NCBI GenBank assembly: GCA_011032825.1
Contig: JAADJZ010000013.1
Coordinates: forward strand, 496,001 to 560,000
Direction of reading: 5' to 3'
DNA length: 64,000 nucleotides
From: Massariosphaeria phaeospora
Taxonomy: Eukaryota > Ascomycota > Dothideomycetes > Pleosporales
Shown here piece by piece: positions 42,176 through 57,145 of the stretch. The position numbers were made by a program, and so were the translations under genes. Position 1 is the first letter of the stretch, and each line of letters starts with the position of its first letter. The notes under the pieces are model-generated. The model saw only the letters and a program-made list of their open reading frames with translations, was not told where the DNA came from and made no database searches.

Positions 42176-45100
42176 GGTAGGGGGCCCGAGCAGGGTGAGG
42201 TTCTCGTAGTGGAGGAACTGCTGGAGCGGGGCCTTGACAAAATTTCCAGGCCGCTGCGCCATGTCGGCGGGTCGGCGTTTGGCCGCTGGTCTTGGCGCTT
42301 CACCGAAGAGGAAAGGGCCGCCCGCGAACAACGGCAACTATAACACCACCAAACACAAAGGGCCACTACGCGTCGCTCGATAAGGCCGGTACTGCTGTAG
42401 AAGGACAAGCAACTATTTACAACTGCGACTCGCACACGCTGCTCTTTAATGCGCTGGCCGCCGCAGTTTGGCCGCTGCACCACGGCAATCAGGCACGCGA
42501 CCACCCGCACTGCGACAAATCAACACTCTACCTCAGCCCACGCTGTGGCTGCAGCCTGGCCATCCCGCACACATTCCCCGCAGGCCGCATATACGCACGT
42601 CGCTGAAAGCCATGCCCGCATCATCATAGGCTTCTCAGTAAATAAATCCCTAACTAACGCATGAGACCGCTGCGGTACCTTACCTCAGTTGGTGTGCTGT
42701 AGGTAAGCAGGAACCAAAAGCATGCCTCCTGTCCCCGGAGCAGACCGAAAAAGCGTAGACAGAGGTAGAGATATCCATGGGGTCCTTGCACTCTAATGTA
42801 ATCATGTTGCATGTTCAAGCTCGGAATAGATGTGCTGCGCCATTTGTAAAGGGAGTTTTCGTCATCACACCACATCGAGCCCAAACGCCGTGCAACCGCC
42901 GCAGAGACAACGTGTCTGTCTCTGACTGTAGGATAATAGACAGCTACTATATCTGCAGCTGCGTCTTCTCGCGTAGCTTCGTCCCATCCCAAACTATTCA
43001 GCCGACCTCCGTTCTCGACCTATCTCGACAATTATCAACCGTGGTACGAGCTCACCGCCAGTTGCTGTCAAAACTAGCTCACTGCTCAACGTCTTGCAGT
43101 CTCCACTATGTGCGCCAGCAGGAAACATGCCGATTGGCTGTGCTCGCCCAGCTTCACTGTAACAGCCGTGCGTCCCTCTCGGGTATTCGCCATGTCCACC
43201 GTTGCCTTGGATGTCATGAGAACCAGCCGAATGCGGATGCATTGTCCTATTGCAGGTTATCAACATCACCAAGAGTCGCTGCGAGACCGGCAATTGTAAC
43301 CGTGACCATCGCGTCTACCGTCTTTGCTTCTATCTGCACTCGAAATGGACTCCACTACGCCGCCAATGACACTGTGATGAGGCTGTGGATAGCCGCAAGT
43401 CTGGTCAATGAGGTGATATTGATATGGGCTTCGGACCATTGAAAGCCTCCCGCAAAGCCAGGGAGCCGAGAGGTCAAGTGGGGTCCAACGTCATTAACCA
43501 CAACAAAGGGGTAGTGCCTCGTCTGAGCGATGAGCCGGTACTACCATGTGCAGGTGCATATCGCAGAAGGCCATCAACATATAGATAACACATCAAGGAG
43601 AACACTTCAAAAGGGTCTCGTGGTGCGAGCAGTCAATGAAGAATGTAGCGCCACCTCAACACAGTCGGATGTCGCCGAGATCGGTGTGACCAGGCCCCTA
43701 CCCCCAAAGGAGTAAAGTTCAATCGTCGAAGCCAGGGCGGCCACAATTCGTCTCCTGAGTCCGCAGATTCGGTAATGGTGGCTGGCAAAGGATTGTAAGG
43801 CTGTGGGAAAATAGCCCGATTGGTCCTCGGTATGCCGTTCCGCGCTGGGAGTCATCGCGGGCTGGGGGGTCCTCGATAGGATGGCGTTCGCTAGATGGGA
43901 TGGTGTAGAGGCACGCCCCGTGGACGCTGTGCACTAATTGCAGGACAGGCTGACAGAAAACGGCAAGCACAACAGCAGTCGATGAAGAATTGTGACCAAT
44001 GGCCCTACCGGAGACGAGATCGGCGTGCTTCCGAGAACCAGGTCCGGAATTCGAGGAATCATGGGACTACGGGTATGCTGTGCTTCCATCGACGCGGGAT
44101 CTATTCTCTGTGCGTGCCGTCGTCGATGCTTTGGTACACAGTCCTCATGGAGGCGTCCTCGGCGGTGTAGATTTCGGATAGTTATATGGCGTTTCCCTAT
44201 TGTTTAGCCATTTACATAGGTACACAGAGGAACTGAAAGCATTGACCCGTATAGTCACCAGTCGATCAAGCGTATGCCAAAGCCGCAGTGAAGACCATAT
44301 GGCCGCTGGCGTGGTTTCTCATGAGAAGATTGAGAAAAATCGGGTGAACAGGGTTACAACGCTGTCTCGCCGCCATGATCCGGGAGCCACCCAACCGGTA
44401 GGAGAATAGCTATGGCGACCATTACCACCTCGTTGCAGCCATCCTCTAGACTTCTGCTGCTACCTGCCCCGTGTCATGAGTCTTCCAGAACAAGAATGAA
44501 GATGGAGCGACTCACGTGGAAGAAAGACAATTGTTCTTGGCAATGCGAAGAACCCATAGGAGGTCGCGGAAACGGGTAGAGTAAACTAGGGGATGACGCG
44601 CAGCAGTACTAGCTCGAGATGCGCCACGGGCGCCATCATTGCACGGCGAAATCGAGGTGACACCGATCTTGCATTTGTGGAACCGAGGACCGGGTTCACA
44701 TCGATCCCGTGTAACCGGGGGGTTTTGGCGCAAAGGCCCCTTCTACTTCGAGACAAGCCAAAGATAGCTTTTCTCCAAGTCACTCCAGCGGCCTCGTTTA
44801 CTAGTTTCGACGTCACGCCGCAGAAGACATCTAGAAAAATACTACTAACGTTAGAGTGCAGCGCTCGCAGCAATGGTTCCAAAGTAAAATGGTAGTGGCG
44901 TGCCGTGTTGACGGTTAGGGGCAGCCAGCCCTCGACGGTAAGTGACATGTCCACTGGCCCTGATAAGAAGGGACTGCGAGCGATCAACATGAGTAGACTC
45001 TAAATATAAAATACCCGTAAAAGGATCAACATCCGCTCACCGAGTCAGGCTGCCTGCATCTGAGTTCTGCCCTGACGCGGTGCAATCGCACGATATCGTG

Positions 45101-47433
45101 ATCGATGCGATGCTATTCGGCCGAGATGTACGCACCGGGCCGAAAATATGATTGCATCTCCTTGACCGAGCTTCTCCTGAGTGGGGTGGCAGAGGATGCC
45201 AGACACGATTGATCAGGGGTTAGTATCCACCAAGGCCCGTTGCTTCTGCATGGACGCGGTTGGTGGAATTTCGACGAGGTCCTGGGGCATTTTCTGCTTG
45301 TCTGAATAGGTAACAGGTTACATGACCATGCGACTAAGAGGTAGGTAATGGCAGAAGCAAACAACGCCCGCTGCACGAAGTGGAGCTGCGTCAAGCCATT
45401 CGCCTATTGCTTGCGAAGACCACGGCTGGTGGCAGACAGGATGTCGGTGGAGACAGTATCTGGAGGCTCAAGGCAAGGGCCCGTTCGATGGCCAGAGTGG
45501 GAATGCGGGCGTGGGCGTACAGCACCAGTGGCTTCCCATGGGACGAGGCTGCATGTAACTGTTCGCTCAGAAGCTGAACCGGGTCGAGGGATGGCATGGT
45601 GCAGGAGTGAGTCTGCATCCTCTCCGGTGCAGCAGAGCACTGCGGGCGTCCCAGACGAGCCCATGCCGCCATCCGCGCGCGCGCAGCGAAAGCAGTCAGA
45701 AACCCTCGCCAGGGCGGGCGGAGGCCAGGACAGGGACGGTGTTCGTACACTGCTGTGCGACGCTGGCGGAGGAGCGCTCAGGACAGCAGCGGAAGCCCGC
45801 CACAACCACGGCCGCTGTCAGATGCGGCCACTCTGCACGTCGCTCTGGTAAGCCGTATCGGCGACCAGGCTACGGTGGCTCCAGAAACAGAAGAAAAGAA
45901 GAAGACAGGCGGCCGTGGTGGAGCGAGCAAACGACGCTGGGCGGCGTCTGCACCACGACGGTTCTGGCAGCTGCTGTGGTGAACCGGCTGACCGCGCCTG
46001 CCGCACGGCGCGCCCAAGACGGGCATAGGCAGGGCCATCCCGCGGTTGCTTTTGGGCGGCACGTGTCGGGGCAGGCGGTGGGAGCTGGAGGATGGGTGGA
46101 GGCTGGACGTGGAGGGGAGAGCGGGAGTGGGAGTCTGAGGCTACGGCTACGGCTACGGCTACGGCATCATGGATGGGAATCATGGGATGGGCTGCCCAGG
46201 GTGCCAGGCTGGGGAAGGAGCGACGGTGCGGAGGAGCGCACTGAGCGGCCGCAAGAGCAGGCGCGAAAACCTTAATTGGCGACCCCAGGCAGCCGCAGCC
46301 CAGGCCAGCGCGTCGGGAGCGTGCGGACTGTCCGCCCAGTGCGCTCAGCGCTGTGGTGTCGACTGGCGTGAACCTTGATAGAGAGGTAGTCGTCATGGTC
46401 AACTGGAGCCTCGCCTGGCTGGCGGTGCTGGCGATTCTGCGCCGTGCCCACTGCCAGCTGCTCCGGGAGACGCCAGACGCCACCAAAGGGCCTCGCGCCA
46501 TCGCCAGCCACCAGCCATCAGCCATCCGCCACCGCCATGGCCCAGGTGCCGCCGCCGCGCGCTGCCCTCGTCAGCATCGTGAGTCTGCGCGCCGGCGAGT
46601 CTGCGAGCCTGCGGTCCGCTCTGTGTGACATATCAACTGCGCCCACGCTATGCTCCAAGCAACGGCAGACGCCCTCGTCCCTGGTCGCCCGCCGGCTTCA
46701 CGTCGCCTGCAACAGGGATCCGCGACCCAGAGATGTTACCATGGCCGCGGTTGCGGAACACTCGACCCGGTCCCCCAACTGCTCCCCCCAACGGTAGCAG
46801 AGGCCGATCTCAATCGGCTTCACTGTGCGACCTGCAGCCCTCTTCGACGCTCTATCCGTCGCCCCGCCGTCCGCTTTCGATGACCGCGCACCAGGCCAGC
46901 GAGACCGCAAGACGGCTGCGCGCCGGCTCTCGTTGTACACTACCGCGCTCGGTGGAGATGGCCTCAAAGTGCCCTCGACCATGCTAGGCGCGAAACAGCA
47001 GTGGACGGCCTGCCCATGGGGATATAAGAACGTACCCGGGCCGCGCTATCGGCTTCACCAAACCACCAGCGAGCATCGTCCGCCTCCCAACACCCCGTCG
47101 CAAGCTTGCCGTTCCCGCCTTCGACCTCCCAGTCAGTACCGCTGCTTGCTTTTCTCCAGCCACGACTCAAGGCGACTTCTCCAACACGGCCGCTCTTGCG
47201 CGCAACATCCCGCGTCCGTGTCCAATCCGTCCGCTATAGACCAGCCCTGGTGAGCCTCCATGATTCCCCAGAATACATATCTACGTCGTGTCCCAATCAT
47301 TTCTCTGACAGCGTCCAGCCTGTCCCGTACCTGTACCAAGCTCCCACGACCCACGCCGCCTCAGCCCTATCTATAACAAACGACGCACATAAGGAAATAG
47401 CCGAACGACCCAGCCTAGCACTGCTCCTTCGCC
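42176..47433. other. 5.3-kb gene-free region, GC-rich in its right part
   Basis: No gene is supported on either strand. From about 45.4 to 47.1 kb the DNA is GC-rich and produces many long overlapping frames in all six phases without protein character. A short GGCTAC microsatellite (four units) lies at about 46,139-46,164. The length between two housekeeping-type genes is unusual for a fungus and may hide non-coding transcripts or long promoters. Confidence 0.4.
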
Positions 47434-47598
47434 ATGGCCGCCCCCGCCAAATGCACACACAAGTTCAACATGATCAAGTCCGACACCACCCTCATCCAGT
47501 GGAATTGCCAGTCCTGCCATTCGGGCCCACATTCGTTCATCTACGAGTGCCAACATTGCAAGCTAAAGACCTGTTCCCCATGCACTGCCAAGCAATAG
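47434..47598 (+). CDS. 54-residue Cys-rich (zinc-ribbon-like) protein
   Basis: The short frame from ATG 47434 (context TTCGCCATGGCC, excellent) runs to TAG 47596-47598. It encodes seven cysteines, six of them as three CxxC pairs: Cys7, Cys25xxCys28 (NCQSCHSGPH), Cys39xxCys42 (ECQHCKLKTC) and Cys47xxCys50. A conserved-looking start (CTHKFNMIKSDTTLIQWNC) precedes them. It looks like a compact zinc-binding module. I recall similar short proteins from other ascomycetes but cannot name a family or function. A GTACGT follows the stop immediately, so a spliced longer form cannot be excluded. The pyrimidine-rich leader upstream (about 47,100-47,240) fits a fungal promoter. Confidence 0.6.
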   Translation: MAAPAKCTHKFNMIKSDTTLIQWNCQSCHSGPHSFIYECQHCKLKTCSPCTAKQ

Positions 47599-49872
47599 GT
47601 ACGTCGTTCATTGTTCTAGGGTCTTGCTTCTTAGTGGTCGTCCATCCACACGTAGCGGCGAGGCTACAAAAGCAAGACGGGCCACGCGTTATCACACCAG
47701 CCGCCAGCAGGCATGTTTCACTCCCTGGAGACGAAAGCTGAGGTTGCGAAGACGGTGCTGACTCGAGTTGCAGACGGCAGGACGATGCGAGTCCGAGTTG
47801 AGCGCGTACACTGGGCGATCGACCGGCATCGCCTAGACCAGGGTCCATGCAGTCAGCCAGGATACCTTGACCAAATCCACACAGTCGGATACCGGGATCC
47901 TCGCGATAGATCTTTTGCGCTGCGCTCCTCTCTCCTCGCTATACCTACCCTGTCGCCCATGCAGCCTGCTCGCATCCCCGTCTGCGCATGGCACGCGCTG
48001 TTCGCTTTCCCATCTCCTGCATCCTTTGGTTTCTCTGCTGGCCTTCATCCTTATGTTGGCTGCGTACGATTTTAGCACGGCGTTTCGGCTCTTTAGTCTT
48101 GGTGTCACTCTGGCGTAGGGCGGCAAGCTCGAAACGACTATTTCCTTCCCTGGTCCTTTCCTTGGTCAATCGGTGCACAAAAGCAAATGGAATTCTGCTC
48201 TAGATCGGTTTCAGCGGTGGCGTGGGATGTCTTCCGTGTGGCCCGGCAACTCGCAAGTTCTTGTGTGCCCTCCCACTGCGCGATATAGCCTCGTCATTGG
48301 CCGGTCGGCTGGTTTCAGCATGGCGAGACGGCTTTTCTTCTTGTACCACCCCTTTTCGTACTACGGCCACCTATTTCTTTTCCATGTCCTAATTCCTTAA
48401 TATGCGGTGTTCCTTACCTTATCTGGTACCATCATATTACACATCCAAGCTGCCAGCCGTCGCTGCCCAGTATATATGTACAGTCTCTTTCTGTTTCAAG
48501 GCTCGAGTCGGAAATGCGGTTTCACACACCATAGACGACGCAGCTTGGCAGCTCAATAGAGAAATTCTTCACGACATATTCATGCCAGCTCCCATTACTT
48601 CTGCATTCGACCATCAAACTCACTGCCACAGTCTCGTCACACGTCTGACTTCCTTTTTTGAACGAACGAGTCGTGTGCTGATTGACTCACGTCATCAAGT
48701 CAAATTCCGTTGCTCCCGGGCGCTAAGGGGGCCGTGGCGAGACCTCATACGTGAATGCTAGACAGCAAGACCAAGTCATCTTCCAATAAAACACGCTCAT
48801 TGGTAGTTCTTTTGAACCGACTTGATGGTTCTAATATTACCTATGATGCTCTGCGGGAGCTATCTGCGCTGGGAGTCTCCTCGCAGTGCCCCGCAGTTCT
48901 TCTTTTGGGTCAGCTTACAGTATGCACGTAGCCAGAGCCTTGGAGGCACCTCATGCACGTGGTCCATTTGAGTACCAATGTCGTATCAGGATTTTCACCG
49001 GAAGTGACGGCAGGCACCATGAACTAGGATTCGCTCTGCTCGAAGGGAATAGCCGTTTCGGGCGCCTTTGACAAGGAGAGGCAGCACTCCGCCCACATCG
49101 TGCTGGTGGTCGCGCACTAGGTCCAGGCTGACTATTATGGAACGGCCAAGCGGGGGGGCGCATAGGCTAACGGATTGTCGACCAGTGGGACACGCCACTA
49201 GAAAAGATCGCGACGATGCCAGGACTTGGTGGTGTCGGCAAGTTTGCAGCCAGTCGTGGCTTCCCTGGCGAGGTGTGAACCCCGCATCACGTGCGCACGG
49301 ACCCACCTGCTTGGACGACCCGTGGACACCTCAGGTTTCTCCACCCTTCCATCCCATCACTCCCACTCCCAACTTCCAAAACCTGACTCAAAAGTTGCAC
49401 TCCGGTTGGTTCTGACATATCACTATGCATTCTAGGGCTACAAACACCATTCGTATCGGCGCCTCCAGCTCCGATCAGCCGTATGGAGAAGCTCAGCTCC
49501 AGCTGTGGCGCCAGGCGGTGAACACGCACACTTATACTCTCCGTCCTCTTGTCTTCTTGCCAATAGTTCATATGTTATCCGTCACTTAGTCCAGCCCCCA
49601 AACGACTAAAAGCAGATAATGCTCCCAGTCCATCGGATTTGGCCCCCACTTGAGCCGTTCCAATACATATAAGGTTCATAGCGGCCAGTTTTCAGCCTCG
49701 TGTTTCTGCTACCTTATTTCTTTCTCACCGCTGCCAACGACTCAGTCAAGCGAAGGCTTGAAGTCCCACCCGACCTTACTGTGTCGCGAGTATCATCGGT
49801 GCAATCGCAAATTGTAGGTTCCCACAGTTGGACGACTCCGGAGGTGCGCTGATGTGATAATATAGCGCGAAT
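47599..49872. other. gene-free stretch of 2.3 kb
   Basis: No gene or repeat recognised on either strand. The right end would include the promoter of the calpain gene. Confidence 0.4.
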
Positions 49873-52552
49873 ATGTCTTCAACTTCTGGCGAAGAGGAGC
49901 TCAGAGGCCCGCAAGAAATTCTGAATGAATTTTGGGAAAATCTCGTCACCAAGAAACCTAGCAAAGTTACGAGCATCTTCCCTTCCAGTCTCTACGCAAA
50001 TCTCCTACCTCCTCACCCAAAAACGGGACCGGCTCAAGGCAAAAATGCCGCCGAATCGTACGAGGCCGCCGCCACCGAATGTCGGGCGCGCGTTAAGCGA
50101 ATCGTCCGTGAATGCCGCCGTACAAACGAGAAGTTTACGGACCCCGACTTCGACATTGAAGGAGACAGGGGCATCAACAACTGTCTTTCAGGCTTGTTGA
50201 ATTGGTACAATGACTCGGCCGCACGTGGTACTACAGTCAGCCCGTGGCGGCTCGGAAATGCTCTCGCAACACTTGCGGAGAGCGATCTACTCAATCCTCC
50301 TAACTTAATCGTGGATCTCGCTACTGCAGCAAACATCTTGACGGCTGAGGAATCCAACAGCAGTGCCCCTGGATCGATCCATCGCATTGATTGGATCTTC
50401 GAGAAGCCGTCTTTCACAGTGGACGGATTCTCGGGCGTCGACGTTCGTCAAGGTGCCAATGGCGACTGTTGGTTCATTGCGGCAGTCGCCTCTATATGCA
50501 GCGATCCGACATTGATGGACAAAATTTGCGTCGAAAGGAATGAAGAGTGCGGCGTCTACGGCTTCGTATTCTACCGTGACGGCGAGTGGACCAGCACTGT
50601 CGTTGATGACAATCTGTATCTCACTTGCAGCGACTTCGATGCTTTTGGTGATGATTACGATCCGTCTGGAACGAAAGAAAAGAAATACAAGAAGAACAAA
50701 CAGACTGGGTCCGACGCACTCTATTTCGCATCCTGTGCCGATGAGAACGAGACGTGGTTGCCACTACTTGAGAAAGCCTATGCCAAGGTCCATGGCGACT
50801 ACCATTGCATTGCAGGTGGCATATCTGGAGAAGCCATTGAAGACCTCACTGGTGGGGTAACCACGAAGGTCCTGACAAATAGGGTACTTAGCAAAGAGCG
50901 GCTATGGAAGGAACTTCTCCAGGTGAGTACCAGCTCCACCTTTCCATGCCTATTACATTCTGATCGGTTCTAGGTTAATGAGGGCTTTCTTTTCTCCGCT
51001 TCCTCTCCTGGATCTTATGGTGACGATACCAATACAAGGAGAGGCCTTGCTCTCAGTCATGCCTACTCTGTGGACAAGGCTATTGAGGAAGAAGACGAGC
51101 AGGGCAAGAAGCATAGATTAGTTCTCATCAGGTACGTGACAACTGCCATGGCCTTCATATTCATGCTGACTTAATCAGAAATCCTTGGGGCGAGCGGAAC
51201 TATCTTGGTGACGGTGAATGGAATGGACCCTGGTCCGATGGCTCCAAAGAGTGGACACCGTACTGGATGCAAAAGTTGAATTACCGTTTTGGGGATGACG
51301 GACTCTTCTGGATGTCTTATGATGATCTGCTCAAGCGGTTCGCTTTACTGGACCGCACCCGTCTTTTTGACAAGGACTGGACTGTTGTTCAACACTGGAC
51401 AAGTGTTAGTGTGGCGTGGGTCACTGGGTTTCTAAACACAAAGTTTGTCGTAGAGATCAAGAAGGCTGGCCCGACGGTCTTCGTGCTTTGTCAGGTACGC
51501 GATCCCTTCTAACACACGTGCTTAGCGTCTAACACCAACAGCTCGACCATCGTTACTTCCGCGGCCTTGAAGGCAAGTACCGTTTCGATCTTCACTTCCT
51601 GCTTCAAGAGCAAAACGCCCCCGCTGGCGACCACATAGTACGCGCACGTGGCGCTTGGTTTGGCAATCGTAGCATCTCCGCTGAAGTCGACCTCGAGCCT
51701 GGTCGGTACGAAGTAGTACCAAAAATAGTTGCAGAACGGATACCGTCTGCTCCTGAAGTGTACGAAGTCGTAACTAAGGTCGCTGAGAGTAACCCCCAGA
51801 AGCTCAGACAGATTGGGATGAATTATGATGTCGCAAACGCCAAGGGCATCGTTGAGTTGAGTGAGGAGGAGCAGAAACTGAAAGAGAAGAAACAGAAAGA
51901 AACAAAAGACAAGAAGAAGAAAGAAGAGGAAGATGCTGCAAAGGAGAAGGCTGAGTTTGAAGCTTGGAAAAAGGAAAAGAAGGAGCGAGAGGTGAAGGAA
52001 AAGGAGGTGAAGGACGAACCAAAAGCCGATGACACAATCAACCCATCGAAGCCCCAAGATACAACAACTCCCGAACAGAAAGAAAAGGAAAGTATTACGG
52101 ACTCGAGCGTGGTCGCTAAAGAGGAATCGATCGCCACTATCGAAGAAGAGCAACCGTCGGACGAGGACCAGTCCGAGGCGTCCGCCGATACCACGAAGAT
52201 CGAATCAGATGTTCAAGCCGACAATGCAAACGACAAGACCACAGAAACACCATCTGCCCAGGCTGTAGAGGCAGATTCCGTAGTTCAGGCAACAGGTGGA
52301 GACGAGATTCCACAATACGCTTTGGGAGCAGGTCCAAACGAAGTCGAAGGCGACGCTGCCCACGAACCAGCCGCGAATGCCCCAGCCCCCACAGTCAGTA
52401 AGCACAACCCTTGGAACGCGGTGTGCGCTTTGGGCCTCCGAGTGTACAGCCAGGATCCAGAGGTCAGCATTCGGCTCGTCAAACCGAAGGACGTCGAAGA
52501 AGGCGCCGTGCTTAATACGGACGGGAGCACGCAAGCCGGTGCTACCATGTAA
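49873..52552 (+). CDS. calpain-like cysteine protease (family C2)
   Basis: There are four exons: 49873-50922, 50974-51131, 51179-51494 and 51542-52552. Introns are 47-51 bp (GTGAGT/TTCTAG, GTACGT/ATCAG, GTACGC/CAACAG), in phase, giving 844 residues. The protease core has the full triad: Cys199 (GANGDCWFIAAV), His379 (LSHAYSV) and Asn404 (IRNPWGERNY). A C2-like domain (about residues 490-570; LDHRYFRGLEGKYRF) follows, then a long Lys/Glu-rich segment (about 585-650, coiled-coil or disordered), a Ser/Thr/Glu-rich region and a final globular-looking segment (NPWNAVCALGLRVYS). No EF-hands are seen, as usual for fungal calpain-like proteins. Members cut substrates at limited sites; some act in alkaline-pH or stress signalling. 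Substrate unknown. Confidence 0.88.
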
Positions 52553-55162
52553 GGATTTCATAGATGAGCACTGACTCGCAAGGCGTCGAAGAGACAGGTA
52601 TACGGGGAGACGTGGAGCATGTTCGACGCGTGGATGGAGTGGAGGCCTCGTACGCGAGCCCTCGACACCTACATATCATGTCGTTCGACCTCTAATTTAT
52701 GTACCGAGCCCGATGTAGTAGATAACAACGCACGAGACAAACCAATAGATTCACTTCTGCTCGATGCGGCACCTTTGCCTTGTTCTTGTGACACCCGACC
52801 CCCGGGTCGCCTCTCGTGTCCCGCGGCGGCCGCTCGTTGGACCGGGGTGCGCCGAGCTGGAGTGGTGATTCGCTCGGGTGGCGGTTCCGAGGTTGAGGGC
52901 GATGTTCTGGGCAGGGAATTGGCGATGGGCGTATGCATGGCGGTGGGTGTAACTTGGAGATAGCAGGGTGTGGCTTGGTAGGATGGTGGTGTTGGTCGTG
53001 TGGGGGTTAAGTATATCTGTAGATAGATGAGTGACTGGCACGCTAGCGACTGCGGTCTTTTCGCTAGGTGGTGGAGATTGGTAGGGAAAGACTTGGTTGG
53101 TAGGATGCTTGATCACGATACAGAATAGAGTATCTTTCATTACGAGTTTATACTAATCCAGAACGATCGTAGGTGGAAGATACTAGTCTTGGTTGAAGCG
53201 GAGTGGGTAAAGGTATATCTTGCTGGGGAGTGAGATAGCTTGGAGGCTGAATGGGGGTAGGTATGCTTGGACATGCACATGCACATGCACATAGACATAG
53301 GGTTGGGACTGGAATAACGAGTAGTGTGACCCCCACGCTCCGCATATACTCACTCACCTACATACGTACCAGCTGGCAACAACCTAGTATACTAGCTCAT
53401 CCCATTACTCCAAAGCTACACAAACATTTCAAAAACAATCCACCGGCCCAGACCCAGTTACTAATTCCCGACCACCGATCACACCAAGTAAAAGTCCCCT
53501 AAACTACGCGCGACAGTGACCAGTCTACCATGCGTGAGAAAGTATCAGAAGTGGGGAATTTCTTGATACTGGCGGGAGAATTTGTATCTGGTTTAGCGAG
53601 TTGCGGGGTGTAGCGGAAGTTTAGTTGCGTGAGTAGGTGTGGTAGTCCTCAATGGTGATGAGTACTCTTTGCGACGTAATGGGGTTTTTGCGGATCCTGT
53701 GGCGAGCAGCATCGGCGTGTCTGGATACTGGGGTACATTTGGTAGATGGATATGGAGAGCAGATGGGTGTTTTCATGGTAAAGGGGCCTGGTGTAGGTGC
53801 CTTAGCCCTAAGCGGTTTTTGGTATTTCGATCCTTCCCCTCTCGACAGGGTCTTCGGCATATTGTCTCAACATCCATCAGGAAGCTACAATCTCGTTGAC
53901 GGCCACTCTCAGCAGCATTAACATCTCACAAAAGTTATCTACTCGCAAAGCCTAACAGATAGTCAACGCTGGTATCGACCTCCTTCGTATCCCACCTGTT
54001 GTCTCTAGCATAGCTCGAGATCCAGCTCTATGAGCCGCTTTTTCCAAACGTTCTGGACATCGGAGAGCCATGACCTTGCACTCTCCGAGATGCCTTCCTA
54101 ACGCTCCGTGCAAGCAGCGGTATGAACTCCCAACACCATGCCGAACAGGAACGGCGCCCTGGAGCTACCCAAAGCCCAATGTATGATCCGCCTGGTTCTA
54201 CGACCCGTGGGAGTGTCTAATCGAATTGCGCGTTTTCGCTCGATTTCGAGGTATTGGCCTGGGAGATAACGACGGAGTGGCGGGGTCGATCTTCTGGGCA
54301 GGAAGCAGCACAACGGTATACGGCAGTTTTGATTCTACACCTTGATCAAAATTGTGAGCTGGTTTCCTTCAGTGGTGGACGGTCGGGGCTTACCATGCGA
54401 GGCATCTATAGCAGACCTCTCAACAGAGGGTCAACCAGACGGCATCAGAAAGCTCCATGACCGTAAATAAGAGGGTCGAGCTGGATAGCTGGATACTGGC
54501 AGCTCCTAGACCTCTAGATTATCGCGGGGCTTTGACACCCCCAGGCAGATCTCATTGCCGATAAACAAGACTCTAGGCGATCCTCTTGACAGCCGAGGAG
54601 TTTTTAGCAATAGGTAGATAGTCTACCTCTATCATTACAAAGCCCCATTGTATCCAGCATACAGGGTATTGTCTTGTAGGGGTTGGAATGGCTGGTCGGG
54701 CGTGTGGTAGCGTGGACAGGCCGACAGTGCCTTCGAGCCGAAGAGATGAGGTTGCGCAAAAGGCTTGGCAGGCGAAAGCTGGCCAAAGTTGCGTTACGAG
54801 CAAAAGCCGGCCCGCCAATGCTCGACGAACAGCATCACAAATGCATCGGGAAGCTCCGGAATTGGTAGCCTGCTATGCAATTGAGGCAATTGGCTATTGT
54901 GGCACTGTTCCGCAGACTTCGCAGAACCTATGGCAGCTCCGCGTGCAGACCAAGGAACCAGATTTAAGTCTCAAGAGCGGCTAGAAGTGGGATCTTGGTC
55001 TTCAGATTGCTTGATCTAAAGTACATGTTTTACACAATCTGACCGGCCACTAGACTAAGGAAAGAGGTAGTCCTGTTATGCACACACACCCATCCGCAAA
55101 ATCTCCACCCTGGAATCCGACCCGAAGACCTGGTCGCAGAGGGCCCAATGCAGCGCACCACT
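52553..55162. other. intergenic region with microsatellite and MITE-like copy 8
   Basis: No gene supported. A CACATG microsatellite lies at about 53,273-53,292, and one dispersed repeat at 54.6 kb. Confidence 0.4.
54570..54700 (+). repeat. MITE-like dispersed repeat, copy 8
   Basis: Contains CTAGGCGATCCTCTTGACAG, then CATTACAAAGCCCCATTG and TATCCAGCATACAGGGTA, in the order found in copies 1, 2 and 6. Confidence 0.55.

Positions 55163-57145
<1,983 letters not shown>

Noticed and set aside
45607..46525. Several overlapping frames above 200 codons on both strands
   Set aside because: High GC content removes stop codons in all phases. The translations are Arg/Pro/Ala/Ser-rich with no motif and no splice logic.
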